The notes under the pieces are model-generated. The model did not search any database, was not told where the DNA came from, and saw nothing but the letters and a program-made list of their open reading frames with translations. Source: Ornithinibacillus halotolerans (lineage in GTDB: Bacteria; Bacillota; Bacilli; Bacillales; Amphibacillaceae). From it: DNA of 64,000 bases. The translations under genes and the position numbers were made by a program. This document shows, piece by piece, positions 18,907 to 27,158 of this stretch; the first letter of the stretch is position 1; each line of letters begins with the position of its first letter. Location of the stretch: the NCBI RefSeq assembly GCF_014637405.1, contig NZ_BMEY01000013.1, positions 1-64,000 on the forward strand, read 5' to 3'.

Positions 18907-18935
18907 ATAATATCATGGAAACGATTACTCTTCAA
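18907..18935 (-). promoter_or_regulatory. OFA operon promoter with cre site in the spacer
   Basis: On the minus strand, -35 TTGAAG (18930-18935), 17-base spacer, -10 TATTAT (18907-18912). The spacer contains a perfect match to the 15-base cre consensus WTGNAANCGNWNNCW at 18915-18929 (ATGGAAACGATTACT on the plus strand). CcpA bound here would block RNA polymerase. Confidence 0.7.
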
Positions 18936-18964
18936 ATGTAATGTTCTTACTTTTAATAACTAAA

Positions 18965-19004
18965 GAAAAAGCCCTATACAATAAATAAATTGTATAAGGC
19001 TTTT
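18965..19004 (-). terminator. Rho-independent terminator after the XRE-cupin gene
   Basis: Stem GCCCTATACAAT (18971-18982) with ATTGTATAAGGC (18989-19000), preceded by AAAAA on the plus strand, giving TTTTT on the minus strand. It overlaps the end of the regulator gene and separates it from the OFA operon. Confidence 0.82.
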
Positions 19005-19563
19005 ATAATGGACTATCTACAAAAAATGTAAGGACTTTCGCTTCTTTCTCGTCAACTGGTATAAACAAATGGGGTTTTGAACCTTTGAAGCAAGCACTAT
19101 CTCCCTTTTCCATAAAAAATTTCTTTCCGTCATAGTAAAGATAAATCGAACCTTCTAAAATAAATATAAATTCATCTTGTGTATGGGTATAAGTTTCCTC
19201 TCGTAAATTAAGATTCTTCGGTGTAACATGAACAATAGTTGGCTCAAATCCAGATAATGAGGATCGATTCGCTAGTAGTTCATAGGAATAACCCATATTT
19301 TCATCACCGATTTTTGATTTTCTATTATTCTTTGGTAAAAGAACTAAATCCTGTTCATTGCGCTCATCTAATAACCATGAGAGAGAAACATCAAGCGTTT
19401 CACTAATTTTGGATAACGTTGCAATTGCCGAAGCTGTTTGACCATTCTCTATTTTAGAGAGCATACTTTTCGATATGCCTGATGCATCTGCGACTTGTTG
19501 TTGGGTTAATTTTTTGCGGAGTCGGAGTTCCTTTATTTTTTTTCCGATTGTTTCTAGATTAAT
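19003..19563 (-). CDS. XRE-family regulator with C-terminal cupin domain
   Basis: About 186-aa transcription factor: a helix-turn-helix at residues 6-64 (GKKIKELRLRKKLTQQQVAD, then KSMLSKIENG) and a cupin sensor fold at about 110-180 (TQDEFIFILEGSIYLY, KGDSACFKGSKPHLFI). Such regulators bind a small-molecule signal in the cupin. The best start is ATT at 19563: AGAGGGGG lies seven bases before it and the reading N-L-E-T-I-G-K-K fits the family N-terminus. The only other in-frame candidate is a TTG at 19632 without a binding site. Its place between the OFA operon and the HMG-CoA lyase gene suggests it controls one or both. Confidence 0.83.
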   Translation of the reverse strand: MNLETIGKKIKELRLRKKLTQQQVADASGISKSMLSKIENGQTASAIATLSKISETLDVSLSWLLDERNEQDLVLLPKNNRKSKIGDENMGYSYELLANRSSLSGFEPTIVHVTPKNLNLREETYTHTQDEFIFILEGSIYLYYDGKKFFMEKGDSACFKGSKPHLFIPVDEKEAKVLTFFVDSPL

Positions 19564-19662
19564 TGTTGTTCCCCCTCTCTTGTTGTCAGAATTATTTATT
19601 CTATCATAGATTAGTTTTATGAATAACGTCAAGATGAGGGACTTTAAATAAGTTGAATAAAC

Positions 19663-19696
19663 TAAAAAAGTGTAATCTATAAAAGATCACACTTTC
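19663..19696 (-). terminator. Rho-independent terminator after the HMG-CoA lyase gene
   Basis: On the minus strand AAAGTGTGATCT pairs with AGATTACACTTT around a five-base loop (one mismatch region), followed by TTTT. Confidence 0.8.
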
Positions 19697-19701
19697 TAAA
19701 T

Positions 19702-20607
19702 CTATGCTGTTCCTTCAATAAAAGCTACGGACCGACTTGGTAGTTTTTTACCTAATTTATTTTGAATATAGATAGAAGCTTCTTGTAATTTTTGTTCATC
19801 AATTCCAGTATATATGCCTAACCCATTTAGTAAGTATAATACATCATTTGTAGCTACATTTCCTGCAGCTCCTGGAGCATATGGACAACCACCTAATCCT
19901 CCTATCGAAGTATCAAATCTTGTGATTCCAAATTGTAAGGAAGTCATAATATTTGCAATAGCCATTCCTCTTGTATCATGAAAATGCATAATTATTTTTT
20001 CCTTTGGTAGACGTGTTACAATTTCATCTAACAATGCTTGAACTTGAGAAGGAACTGCAGAACCAATCGTATCTCCAAGTGAAATTTCGTCTACCCCATC
20101 CTCAAGCAATTGATCACAAACTCGTAACACTTGTTCTGGAGAAACTCTGCCCTCATATGGACAATCAAATACAGTTGAGACATATCCAGTTACTTTTTTC
20201 CCTTCTTCATTTGCCGTATCAATGACCTCTTTCAGAACAGGATATGTTTTATCAATTGATTTGTTTATGTTTTTCAAATTATGTGATTCACTAGCCGACA
20301 TGAATACGGAAGCTCCATCGATTCCTGCTTCTAGTGCATTCTCTAACCCCTTCATATTAGGTACTAGTGCGGAATATAGAACTGAAGGATTTCTTTTAAT
20401 TCGTTTACCAACTTCTTTAGCATCAGCGAGAGCAGGAATCCACTTTGGATTTACAAACGAAGAATACTCTATTTCCTTTATGCCTGTATTCGAAAGCATG
20501 TTTATCCATGTTACTTTATCTTCTGTAGATAAAAATTTCTTTTCATTTTGCAAACCATCACGAGGCCCTACTTCTTTAATCGTTATAAAATCAGGCCAAT
20601 TTCTCAT
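19702..20607 (-). CDS. Hydroxymethylglutaryl-CoA lyase
   Basis: 301-aa HMGL-like TIM-barrel enzyme that splits 3-hydroxy-3-methylglutaryl-CoA into acetyl-CoA and acetoacetate, the last step of leucine breakdown. EVGPRDGLQNE (near residue 10) carries the catalytic Arg-Asp pair, HFHDTRGMA the metal-binding His, and GLGGCPYAPGAAGN the signature Cys loop. ATG 20607 has AAAGGAGG in front; a longer reading does not. No other leucine-degradation gene is nearby, unlike the B. subtilis yngG cluster. A cre site and repeated TAGTTAA half-sites lie upstream. Confidence 0.93.
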   Translation of the reverse strand: MRNWPDFITIKEVGPRDGLQNEKKFLSTEDKVTWINMLSNTGIKEIEYSSFVNPKWIPALADAKEVGKRIKRNPSVLYSALVPNMKGLENALEAGIDGASVFMSASESHNLKNINKSIDKTYPVLKEVIDTANEEGKKVTGYVSTVFDCPYEGRVSPEQVLRVCDQLLEDGVDEISLGDTIGSAVPSQVQALLDEIVTRLPKEKIIMHFHDTRGMAIANIMTSLQFGITRFDTSIGGLGGCPYAPGAAGNVATNDVLYLLNGLGIYTGIDEQKLQEASIYIQNKLGKKLPSRSVAFIEGTA

Positions 20608-20651
20608 TATACTTCCTCCTTTCGTATAAATCAGATCATAAACCAAAACGA

Positions 20652-20700
20652 AGTAAGCGTTTCCAACGTAAAATAATATTATTAGTAGTAGATTATGCAA
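20652..20700 (-). promoter_or_regulatory. HMG-CoA lyase proximal promoter with cre site
   Basis: On the minus strand, -35 TTGCAT (20695-20700), 16-base spacer, -10 TATTAT (20673-20678), with a perfect cre match TTGGAAACGCTTACT at 20652-20666 covering positions +1 to +15. This position fits catabolite repression by CcpA. Confidence 0.65.
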
Positions 20701-20714
20701 AAATTTAATATATG

Positions 20715-20779
20715 TTTTAGTTAAGTTTGTTCAATAATGTCCCATTTCATTCAACTTTGTTGAATTAAGTTTAACTAAG
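20715..20779. promoter_or_regulatory. Cluster of TAGTTAA half-sites and TTCAAC palindrome
   Basis: Inverted half-sites TAGTTAA (20718-20724) and TTAACTA (20771-20777) flank TTCAACTTTGTTGAA (20750-20764), a 6-bp inverted repeat. An alternative promoter (TTGAAC, 16 bases, TATATT on the minus strand) overlaps. The 348-base gap between HMG-CoA lyase and prfC holds only these regulatory signals; I see no small gene in it. Confidence 0.5.
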
Positions 20780-20955
20780 TATCCTTTCATTGTCAATAGT
20801 TTGATTAAATTTTCTGTATATTAAATATATACTAAAGATAATTAAGTTCTTACAATCCAGCCACTTTAATAATGGACATGTATTTTTAATTAAAATAATG
20901 TATGATAAAAAAGTATTTTACTTAATGCAGATTTTATATTGGAAAGGGAACTTCT

Positions 20956-22536
20956 ATGAAGATTAAAGATGAAGTAGCGAAAAGAAAAACATTTGCAATT
21001 ATTTCTCACCCCGATGCTGGGAAAACAACATTAACTGAAAAGTTACTACTGTATGGAAATCTAATACGTTCTGCAGGAACAGTTAAAGGTAAAAAGTCTG
21101 GAAAATTTGCTACATCGGATTGGATGGAAATAGAGAAGCAACGTGGAATTTCTGTCACATCCAGTGTAATGAACTTCCCATACAAAGATTTTCAAGTTAA
21201 TATTCTTGATACTCCCGGACACGAGGACTTCAGTGAAGACACATATCGAACATTGACAGCAGTTGATAGCGTAGTTATGATCATTGACTCTGTTAAAGGT
21301 ATCGAAGCGCAAACTATTAAGTTATTTAAAGTATGTAGAATGCGGGGAATCCCAATTTTTACATTCATAAATAAATTAGACCGAGAAGGAAGAGAACCAT
21401 TAGAACTTCTAGAAGAAATTGAAGAAGTTCTAGAAATAGAAACTTACCCAATGAATTGGCCAGCTGGTATGGGAAAAAGATTTCTTGGAATATTTGATCG
21501 TTATAATCACCAGTTTATTAAATTTAATGGTAATGAAGCCGAAACTCATATTCCACTTTCCGAAATAGAAGGTTTTGAAGAACTTATAACTAAAGAAGAA
21601 TTTGTAGCTGCAAGTGATGAATTAGATCTATTAAATGAGGCAGGTAACCAATTCTCACTAGAGGCTGTATTACGAGGCGAGCAAACTCCAGTGTTCTTTG
21701 GGAGTGCAATTGCGCCATTTGGTGTTCAAGACTTTTTTGATACATTTATTACACTGGCCCCCACTCCAGGTCCTCGTAAAGCAACAGAAGGTATTGTTGC
21801 TCCTGATGATCCTGATTTTTCCGGTTTTATATTTAAAATCCAGGCAAATATGAATCCTGCACACCGAGATCGAATTGCTTTTGTCCGAATTTGCTCCGGA
21901 AAATTTGAACGTGGAATGAGTGTAAAATTATCCCGCACTGGTAAAGTGTTCAAACTAGCTCAATCCCAACAAATTGTCGCTTCATCTCGTGATACGATTG
22001 ACGAGGCATATGCTGGAGATATTATCGGAATCTATGATCCAAATGCATACCAGATCGGTGATACACTTATTGAAGGAAAAGCTAACTTCGAATTTGACGA
22101 GTTACCGAAATTTCCACCTGAACTATTTAAAAAAGTAATGGCTAAAAATGTGATGAAATCTAAACAGTTTAAAAAAGGTATCGAACAACTAGTTCAAGAA
22201 GGTGCCATTCAATTATTTAAAGATAAACGAACGGAGTCTTATATACTTGGTGCAGTTGGTGAATTACAATATGAAGTATTTAAATATAGGATGGAAAATG
22301 AATATAATGTTGAAGTATTATTTGAACAAATAGGAGAAAGAATCCCAAGATGGTTAAAAACGGAACAAGTTAAAGAATCCCTCTTTGATGACCGTAATCT
22401 ATTAGTCCGAGATCGAAATGATAATTATCTCGTACTATTCCGAAATGAATTCTCATTAAATTGGTTTAAAGATAATCATAAAGAAATTGATTTGATTGAC
22501 TTATTTGAAGTCAATTCATATGGACAATTACATTAA
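20956..22536 (+). CDS. prfC: Peptide chain release factor 3 (RF3)
   Basis: 526-aa translational GTPase that recycles RF1/RF2 after termination. G1 SHPDAGKT (residues 17-24), the [10 protein letters not shown] switch, G3 DTPGHEDF and G4 NKLD are intact; [21 protein letters not shown] starts the second domain, as in RF3 and not in EF-G. Length is normal for RF3. SD GGAAAGGGA precedes the ATG. It stands alone with its own terminator. Confidence 0.96.
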   Translation: MKIKDEVAKRKTFAIISHPDAGKTTLTEKLLLYGNLIRSAGTVKGKKSGKFATSDWMEIEKQRGISVTSSVMNFPYKDFQVNILDTPGHEDFSEDTYRTLTAVDSVVMIIDSVKGIEAQTIKLFKVCRMRGIPIFTFINKLDREGREPLELLEEIEEVLEIETYPMNWPAGMGKRFLGIFDRYNHQFIKFNGNEAETHIPLSEIEGFEELITKEEFVAASDELDLLNEAGNQFSLEAVLRGEQTPVFFGSAIAPFGVQDFFDTFITLAPTPGPRKATEGIVAPDDPDFSGFIFKIQANMNPAHRDRIAFVRICSGKFERGMSVKLSRTGKVFKLAQSQQIVASSRDTIDEAYAGDIIGIYDPNAYQIGDTLIEGKANFEFDELPKFPPELFKKVMAKNVMKSKQFKKGIEQLVQEGAIQLFKDKRTESYILGAVGELQYEVFKYRMENEYNVEVLFEQIGERIPRWLKTEQVKESLFDDRNLLVRDRNDNYLVLFRNEFSLNWFKDNHKEIDLIDLFEVNSYGQLH

Positions 22537-22540
22537 ATAA

Positions 22541-22572
22541 TTGGAGCAAAGGAATTATTCCTTTGCTCCAAA
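22541..22572 (+). terminator. Terminator-like hairpin after prfC
   Basis: Stem TTGGAGCAAAGGAA (22541-22554) with TTCCTTTGCTCCAA (22558-22571). The following AATTTGTT is only moderately T-rich. Confidence 0.7.
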
Positions 22573-22664
22573 TTTGTTAGTGATAAAAAGCTTTCTCCAA
22601 AATGAACATATGAATTATTCATTTTATTTAATGACTACAATATTTTAGATACCAGCATCAGTTG

Positions 22665-23906
22665 CTAAACGGTTAGTGTTCCTTTTAAAACATCGATTGC
22701 CCAACTAACAGATTGATGATATAACACGTTAAATTTCTCTTGTTTTATATTCATTTGATGTAATAACTGCTCCATTGTTGACCAATCTCCTTTTTCTGCT
22801 GCTATAACTAAATTACAGACAGGGCTTAAAGCAGTTTCTGTATCTAACAATGTATCACGGATAATTCTATCAACAGGGATTTTATAAAGTAAATATTCTA
22901 ATGGTTGTTTAAAGATTGTATCCATTAATGAAAATAACCCTACCAAAAATGCACTTGAAGCATTTTTACTTTTTCCTAAGTGTAAAAAGATTAATTCGCA
23001 TGCCTTCGCTCTCGTTAAACTCAATTTAATTACTTCGTCAAGTGGAGCTTCTAATGTGCGAAGTTGTTCTCGATATGATAGGACAAATATCCATTTTCTT
23101 AATTCAATTAGGCCTAATAACATAATCGCCTGTCGTATCGATTTTATTTCATAAATAAGTCCTAATGAAGGAGAATTTAATAACCGAAGTAATTTGTATG
23201 ATAAGGCTAGATCTGACTCAATAATCTCTGCTATCTTGTTAATATTTGGTTCTTCAGTTGAAATTGCACTCATAATTAGAAATAGATTATGACTTAGTAT
23301 AGGGATGTCACTCGTCGATAATATTATCGGCTTACTAAAGAAATATCCTTGAAACAAAGAATATCCATCAATTAAACATTGTTCAAATTCTTCGCGTGTC
23401 TCTACTTTTTCAGCTAAAAAGGTAACGTTTTCCGACATTAATTTCTCAATCATCCACAGTTGTTCAATTCTGCCAGTCTTTTGTATATCTATTTTTATAA
23501 TATCTGCTAATTCTATTAATCTATTAAAGTTATGACTGGATTCCCTAAGCTCAAAATCATCCAATGCAATTTTATAACCCATCTCTTTTAACCTAATACA
23601 ATTTTGTATCACTTGATCAGTTGGATTAACTGATTCTAATACTTCAATAACTATATTTTTAGGCCCTAAAATAGTTGGTAAATCCTGTTCTAGCAATGTC
23701 TCAGAAAAATTAATAAAACAAGGCTTATTTTCCGAAATTTCATCTATACCAATTTGAAGTAAACTATTAATTACTTCGGAGGTTGCACGCTCATTATTAA
23801 TCATTGAATATCTATTATCGTAATTATTATTACGATAGAGTAGTTCATAGGCAAAAACGTCTTGTTTTGTTGTCAAAATCGGTTGTCTTGCAACAAATAG
23901 TTCCAA
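22665..23906 (-). CDS. EAL-HDOD protein, c-di-GMP phosphodiesterase PdeH/YuxH type
   Basis: 413-aa protein with an N-terminal EAL domain (about 1-200) and a C-terminal HDOD domain (about 205-400), the arrangement of B. subtilis YuxH/PdeH, which degrades c-di-GMP. Catalytic positions look kept: E21 in YELLYR, CFINFSE, IVIEVLES, LDDFEL, IIKIDIQK, FLAEKVET and FQGYFFSKP. Activity is therefore plausible, though the DDFEL loop is unusual. The start is TTG at 23906 after AGGTGGG. It stands alone; I see no clear terminator after it. Confidence 0.9.
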   Translation of the reverse strand: MELFVARQPILTTKQDVFAYELLYRNNNYDNRYSMINNERATSEVINSLLQIGIDEISENKPCFINFSETLLEQDLPTILGPKNIVIEVLESVNPTDQVIQNCIRLKEMGYKIALDDFELRESSHNFNRLIELADIIKIDIQKTGRIEQLWMIEKLMSENVTFLAEKVETREEFEQCLIDGYSLFQGYFFSKPIILSTSDIPILSHNLFLIMSAISTEEPNINKIAEIIESDLALSYKLLRLLNSPSLGLIYEIKSIRQAIMLLGLIELRKWIFVLSYREQLRTLEAPLDEVIKLSLTRAKACELIFLHLGKSKNASSAFLVGLFSLMDTIFKQPLEYLLYKIPVDRIIRDTLLDTETALSPVCNLVIAAEKGDWSTMEQLLHQMNIKQEKFNVLYHQSVSWAIDVLKGTLTV

Positions 23907-24021
23907 ATTCCCACCTAATTTCTTGTTTTATAGTAAAATAATATCATATTATGTAGAATAATTAATAATGAAATATAAATATTCAAAAAATAATAATGAA
24001 CATCATCTTATTTATATATAC

Positions 24022-24052
24022 TAAAAAGAAGAAAACAAAAATGTTTTCTTCC
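24022..24052 (-). terminator. Rho-independent terminator after the secreted-protein gene
   Basis: Stem GAAGAAAACA with TGTTTTCTTC around a four-base A-rich loop, followed on the minus strand by TTTTT. Confidence 0.82.
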
Positions 24053-24058
24053 ATATTT

Positions 24059-24508
24059 TTAATTTATCAAAGCGTCCCGAAATTTAAACACAGATTTTTT
24101 GGCACTATCTGTTATTACAAAAATATCTATTTGCTTTGTATGTTTAGCTAATTTAGTTTGATATTTAAACTCTTTCCATGTATCTTCTAATAAAATAGCT
24201 GGTGAAGTTTGTTCTTTTATAAATTTCCCATTTACATCTGTCTCAACTAACTTGATTTGCAATGTTTCATTTCCTTTTAGAACAACACTAAAATTTACCT
24301 TTTCACCAGAATGAATTTGATCTGTAGTGAATACAAAACCTTCACCAGCAGTTGCACCATCTGTTGATACAGAGAATTCAGCTTGATCAATCTCCTCAAC
24401 TGTCGCACCAACTCCAAAATATTTTGTTTGTATTTCTTCTTGTGCGATAACTGAGTTACTACAGAATAAAGTAATGAATAATAATAGCAATATGGATAAC
24501 CATTTCAT
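24059..24508 (-). CDS. Secreted protein of unknown function
   Basis: 149-aa protein not recognised. A signal peptide is clear: MKWLSILLLLFITLFCS then NSVIAQ, with cleavage likely after the Ala. The mature part alternates short hydrophobic strands (FVFTTDQIHSGEKVNFSVVL, TLQIKLVETD, EFKYQTKLA, IDIFVITDS), which suggests a beta-sandwich like carbohydrate-binding modules; this is only a fold impression. ATG 24508 follows GGAGG. It begins 23 bases after the DUF421 gene and probably shares its transcript. Confidence 0.8.
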   Translation of the reverse strand: MKWLSILLLLFITLFCSNSVIAQEEIQTKYFGVGATVEEIDQAEFSVSTDGATAGEGFVFTTDQIHSGEKVNFSVVLKGNETLQIKLVETDVNGKFIKEQTSPAILLEDTWKEFKYQTKLAKHTKQIDIFVITDSAKKSVFKFRDALIN

Positions 24509-24531
24509 TTTTTTGCCTCCTTTTGACATAA

Positions 24532-25395
24532 TTATTTATTTATATTAGGTGAAATATTTTCTATCATAAGCTGTAATTTTTCCGCTTCCCGTGTATACAA
24601 TTCTTTTACCTTTTGATCTTCTGACTGTATTGCAATAGTTTCAAATTCTTCTTTTATTTTCTTCAATGATGCAGCAACATTAGGTTTCTGTTTCAATGTG
24701 TTTCGTTTTAGGTTATCTTCATATAGATCAACATATACATTTCCCATTGAATCAACTTGTGCTAAAAATACATCTTCTAATTTCGATGCCCCTTGTTTTT
24801 CAATTTCAGCCAAAATCCACTCTTTTGAGATACCCAGTTTACTTATACTATTTTCCATTATATGCCCATCAGAAATAATAATAGTTGGACCATGGTCTCT
24901 TTTCACTGGGGTGCCTAACAATTTAGGAGTAACAGGCTGGACTTCAGATTTTTTTAGTACACTTATTTGTCCATTCGTTTCAAAAATAGCCATTTCTACT
25001 TCCTCTATGTTATACACATTTTTCTCACGTAGAAGGATCATTAATTCCTCGATAGCTAGTTGATTTTTCCGTAAATTTTTTTCTAATATTTGCCCATTTT
25101 CTATAACAACATCTGCTTTTCCATCTGTAAGCTGGTGAAACCACTTCGATTTCAATCCAAGTACTCCTAGTACTAATGGTATTATTCCCCAAATTAATAG
25201 AGCAATTAATCCATTGGTTATCTTAATACCTTGATCGACAGCCAGACTTGCTGCAATAGAACCTATTGTTATCCCAACACAGTAATCAAAAAATGTTAAT
25301 TGAGAGATTTGTTTTTTCCCCATTATCCTCGCCATAATAAGTAATAGTATGAAAGCAATAACGGAGCGGATGATTGTTAATACGTATTCAGGCAT
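24532..25395 (-). CDS. DUF421 membrane protein (YetF/YdfS/YrbG family)
   Basis: 287-aa protein with three N-terminal membrane helices (residues 5-80) and two cytosolic DUF421 repeats after them. Family marks are RIMGKKQISQLTFFDYCVGITIGSIAASLA and the LLREKNVYNIEEVEMAIFETNGQISVLKK strand, each split over helix and loop. The function is not established; some relatives are linked with spore envelopes. ATG 25395 has GGAGG in front. A DUF4363 lipoprotein gene reads divergently from it, the same partnership as ydfR/ydfS in B. subtilis. Confidence 0.88.
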   Translation of the reverse strand: MPEYVLTIIRSVIAFILLLIMARIMGKKQISQLTFFDYCVGITIGSIAASLAVDQGIKITNGLIALLIWGIIPLVLGVLGLKSKWFHQLTDGKADVVIENGQILEKNLRKNQLAIEELMILLREKNVYNIEEVEMAIFETNGQISVLKKSEVQPVTPKLLGTPVKRDHGPTIIISDGHIMENSISKLGISKEWILAEIEKQGASKLEDVFLAQVDSMGNVYVDLYEDNLKRNTLKQKPNVAASLKKIKEEFETIAIQSEDQKVKELYTREAEKLQLMIENISPNINK

Positions 25396-25489
25396 GTAGT
25401 TTATCCTCCGACCCATGAAATTTTACAAAAACATTTATTTTGTAGTATTGGATATTATAGAAATAACATTCATAAATAGGAGGATGTAT

Positions 25490-25828
25490 ATGTATAAAAG
25501 AATTAGCCTCTTTGTACTGTTAATTTTACTTTTATCTGCTTGTAATGAACCAATTGGTGGAAAGAATTTTTTCAATAAAGTAGAGGTATTAGAACAAGAG
25601 ATTTCCAATGACAATTGGAAGAATTCACAGCAATATTTAGAGGAGCTTCACCGTTACTTTGAGAAAAACCTATGGAAATTACAACTTTTTGGAGATGAAA
25701 ATGAGTATGAAGGAATTCAAGAAAGTATGAACCGTTTGTTTGTAACCATTCAAGAAGAAGATCGAACACAAGCTTTAATTGATTTAGTCACAATTAAAGC
25801 TCATATTGAGGAGATTTACTCTTTTTAA
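25490..25828 (+). CDS. DUF4363-type lipoprotein
   Basis: 112-aa protein with a lipoprotein signal: MYKRISLFVLLILLLSAC, the Cys being the lipidated residue. The rest is helical and resembles DUF4363 (B. subtilis YdfR), unknown function. ATG 25490 is six bases after TAGGAGG; a second ATG two codons upstream is too close to the binding site. It is divergent from the DUF421 gene, and the two families commonly occur together, so a shared envelope role is likely. Confidence 0.78.
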   Translation: MYKRISLFVLLILLLSACNEPIGGKNFFNKVEVLEQEISNDNWKNSQQYLEELHRYFEKNLWKLQLFGDENEYEGIQESMNRLFVTIQEEDRTQALIDLVTIKAHIEEIYSF

Positions 25829-25833
25829 TTTAA

Positions 25834-25872
25834 AAAAACCTAGTATGAATAAATTTACTACATACTAGGTCA
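25834..25872 (-). terminator. Terminator between DUF4363 and exporter genes
   Basis: Stem ACCTAGTATG with CATACTAGGT around a 15-base loop. The minus strand continues with seven T, so it mainly ends the exporter gene; the plus side has a weaker T tract. Confidence 0.8.
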
Positions 25873-25878
25873 TTATTT

Positions 25879-26922
25879 TTAGTTTTCTTTTCCTTCTCTA
25901 AATCGTACAAATCGTTCTAATTTATTCAATTCAAAAAATAACTCGATAATACTATTCGCAATTGGAAATACAATTGCCCATTTCGCGAACTCCGCTCCTT
26001 GTAACTCATCAATTAAATTGTTGATTGTAACCTGCATTGCTGCCTTAGTTTCTTTTTGCAAATCTTTATCTAGGACAATTTTTCCCTCGTATAATAATAT
26101 TATATTTTCACTATAAGCATTAATTTCTAGAATCAACTTTTTAATTAATTGGGATTTATTAGATGGCATCATTTCTATTTCATTAAAGTTTTTTTCTAAT
26201 TCACGAATTAATGTATGTTTCTTACATAACACTTGAATCATATGTTTGTAAATAATAATATTACGAAAAAAATTAATCCGTTTTCGAATAAACAAACGGT
26301 TTCTTTCATCTGAAATAATTTCATAATAGCTTTTTGCTTCATTAATTAATTTCTCTGCTTCTTTATCCTCAACCCTCATCTGAGGTACACTCATCGTTTT
26401 GTTCGAGATTACTCGCAGTAGAAAATTAGTCTGTTCACTAGCTTTTTTTATCATAGAAAATAATATTTTTTTATGATTTGGTGGCATGACTAACGCATTG
26501 ATTATAAAGGCAGCCAATACTCCAATTGCTACTAATGATACTCTTTCAATAATATACAAGTAACTAATACCACCTGAACCACCAAGCATCATTGTAATAA
26601 TGGTTAGAACTGTTAAACTTACAGTCTTATTTAGCCCTATTTTAATATTAATTGCAATTGAAATAATAACAACCGCACCAACAGATAATGGATGGTTTCC
26701 TAATAAAAAATATCCTGCTAACGCAAAAATGATACCTACACTATTGGATATTACGACTTCTTTAATATAAGCATAGGATCGCATGATTGAAGGTTGCATA
26801 GCTAATACAGCAGCAATTGCAGCCACAATCTCTAAATCTAGGTCTAATAAGTCTGTGATGAGAAGAGTTAATGCAACAGCAAGCCCCGTTTTGACCATCC
26901 TCGGGCCAATATTAAATTCCAT
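25879..26922 (-). CDS. FUSC / aromatic acid exporter family protein
   Basis: 347-aa membrane protein. Residues 1-160 hold about six helices (for example TGLAVALTLLITDLLDLDLEIVAAIAAVLAMQPS, broken by charged turns), followed by a long helical cytosolic part of 180 residues. This matches the ArAE_1/FUSC-like family found in bacilli, which by analogy exports aromatic acids; the substrate is unknown. ATG 26922 has GAGGTG six bases upstream. The 236-base gap behind it to the protease terminator shows no gene. Confidence 0.83.
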   Translation of the reverse strand: MEFNIGPRMVKTGLAVALTLLITDLLDLDLEIVAAIAAVLAMQPSIMRSYAYIKEVVISNSVGIIFALAGYFLLGNHPLSVGAVVIISIAINIKIGLNKTVSLTVLTIITMMLGGSGGISYLYIIERVSLVAIGVLAAFIINALVMPPNHKKILFSMIKKASEQTNFLLRVISNKTMSVPQMRVEDKEAEKLINEAKSYYEIISDERNRLFIRKRINFFRNIIIYKHMIQVLCKKHTLIRELEKNFNEIEMMPSNKSQLIKKLILEINAYSENIILLYEGKIVLDKDLQKETKAAMQVTINNLIDELQGAEFAKWAIVFPIANSIIELFFELNKLERFVRFREGKEN

Positions 26923-27095
26923 AGTTTGCACCTCGAGTACAAATGTATTTCTAAATATCAAGATAGAACTATTATAGTGACTAGTTAGCTAAAATTCAAT
27001 CTCTTTTGTTCGGGAACTATTCGACATTATCCACACATCTTGCATATTAGTAAAACAATACTCTATGTAACTATATTTATAGCTGTTAATAATAG

Positions 27096-27136
27096 GAAAA
27101 AGGTGTAGACGGTTAATACTACACCGTCTACACCTT
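27096..27136 (-). terminator. Rho-independent terminator after the S8 protease gene
   Basis: 14-bp stem AAGGTGTAGACGGT (27100-27113) with ACCGTCTACACCTT (27123-27136), and TTTTT on the minus strand. Confidence 0.88.
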
Positions 27137-27158
27137 AATAAAGTTAGAGAAACAATAA

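Noticed and set aside
27027-27035. Perfect DnaA box TTATCCACA
   Set aside because: It is a single copy without further boxes, AT-rich unwinding repeats or dnaA/dnaN nearby, so no origin is claimed.
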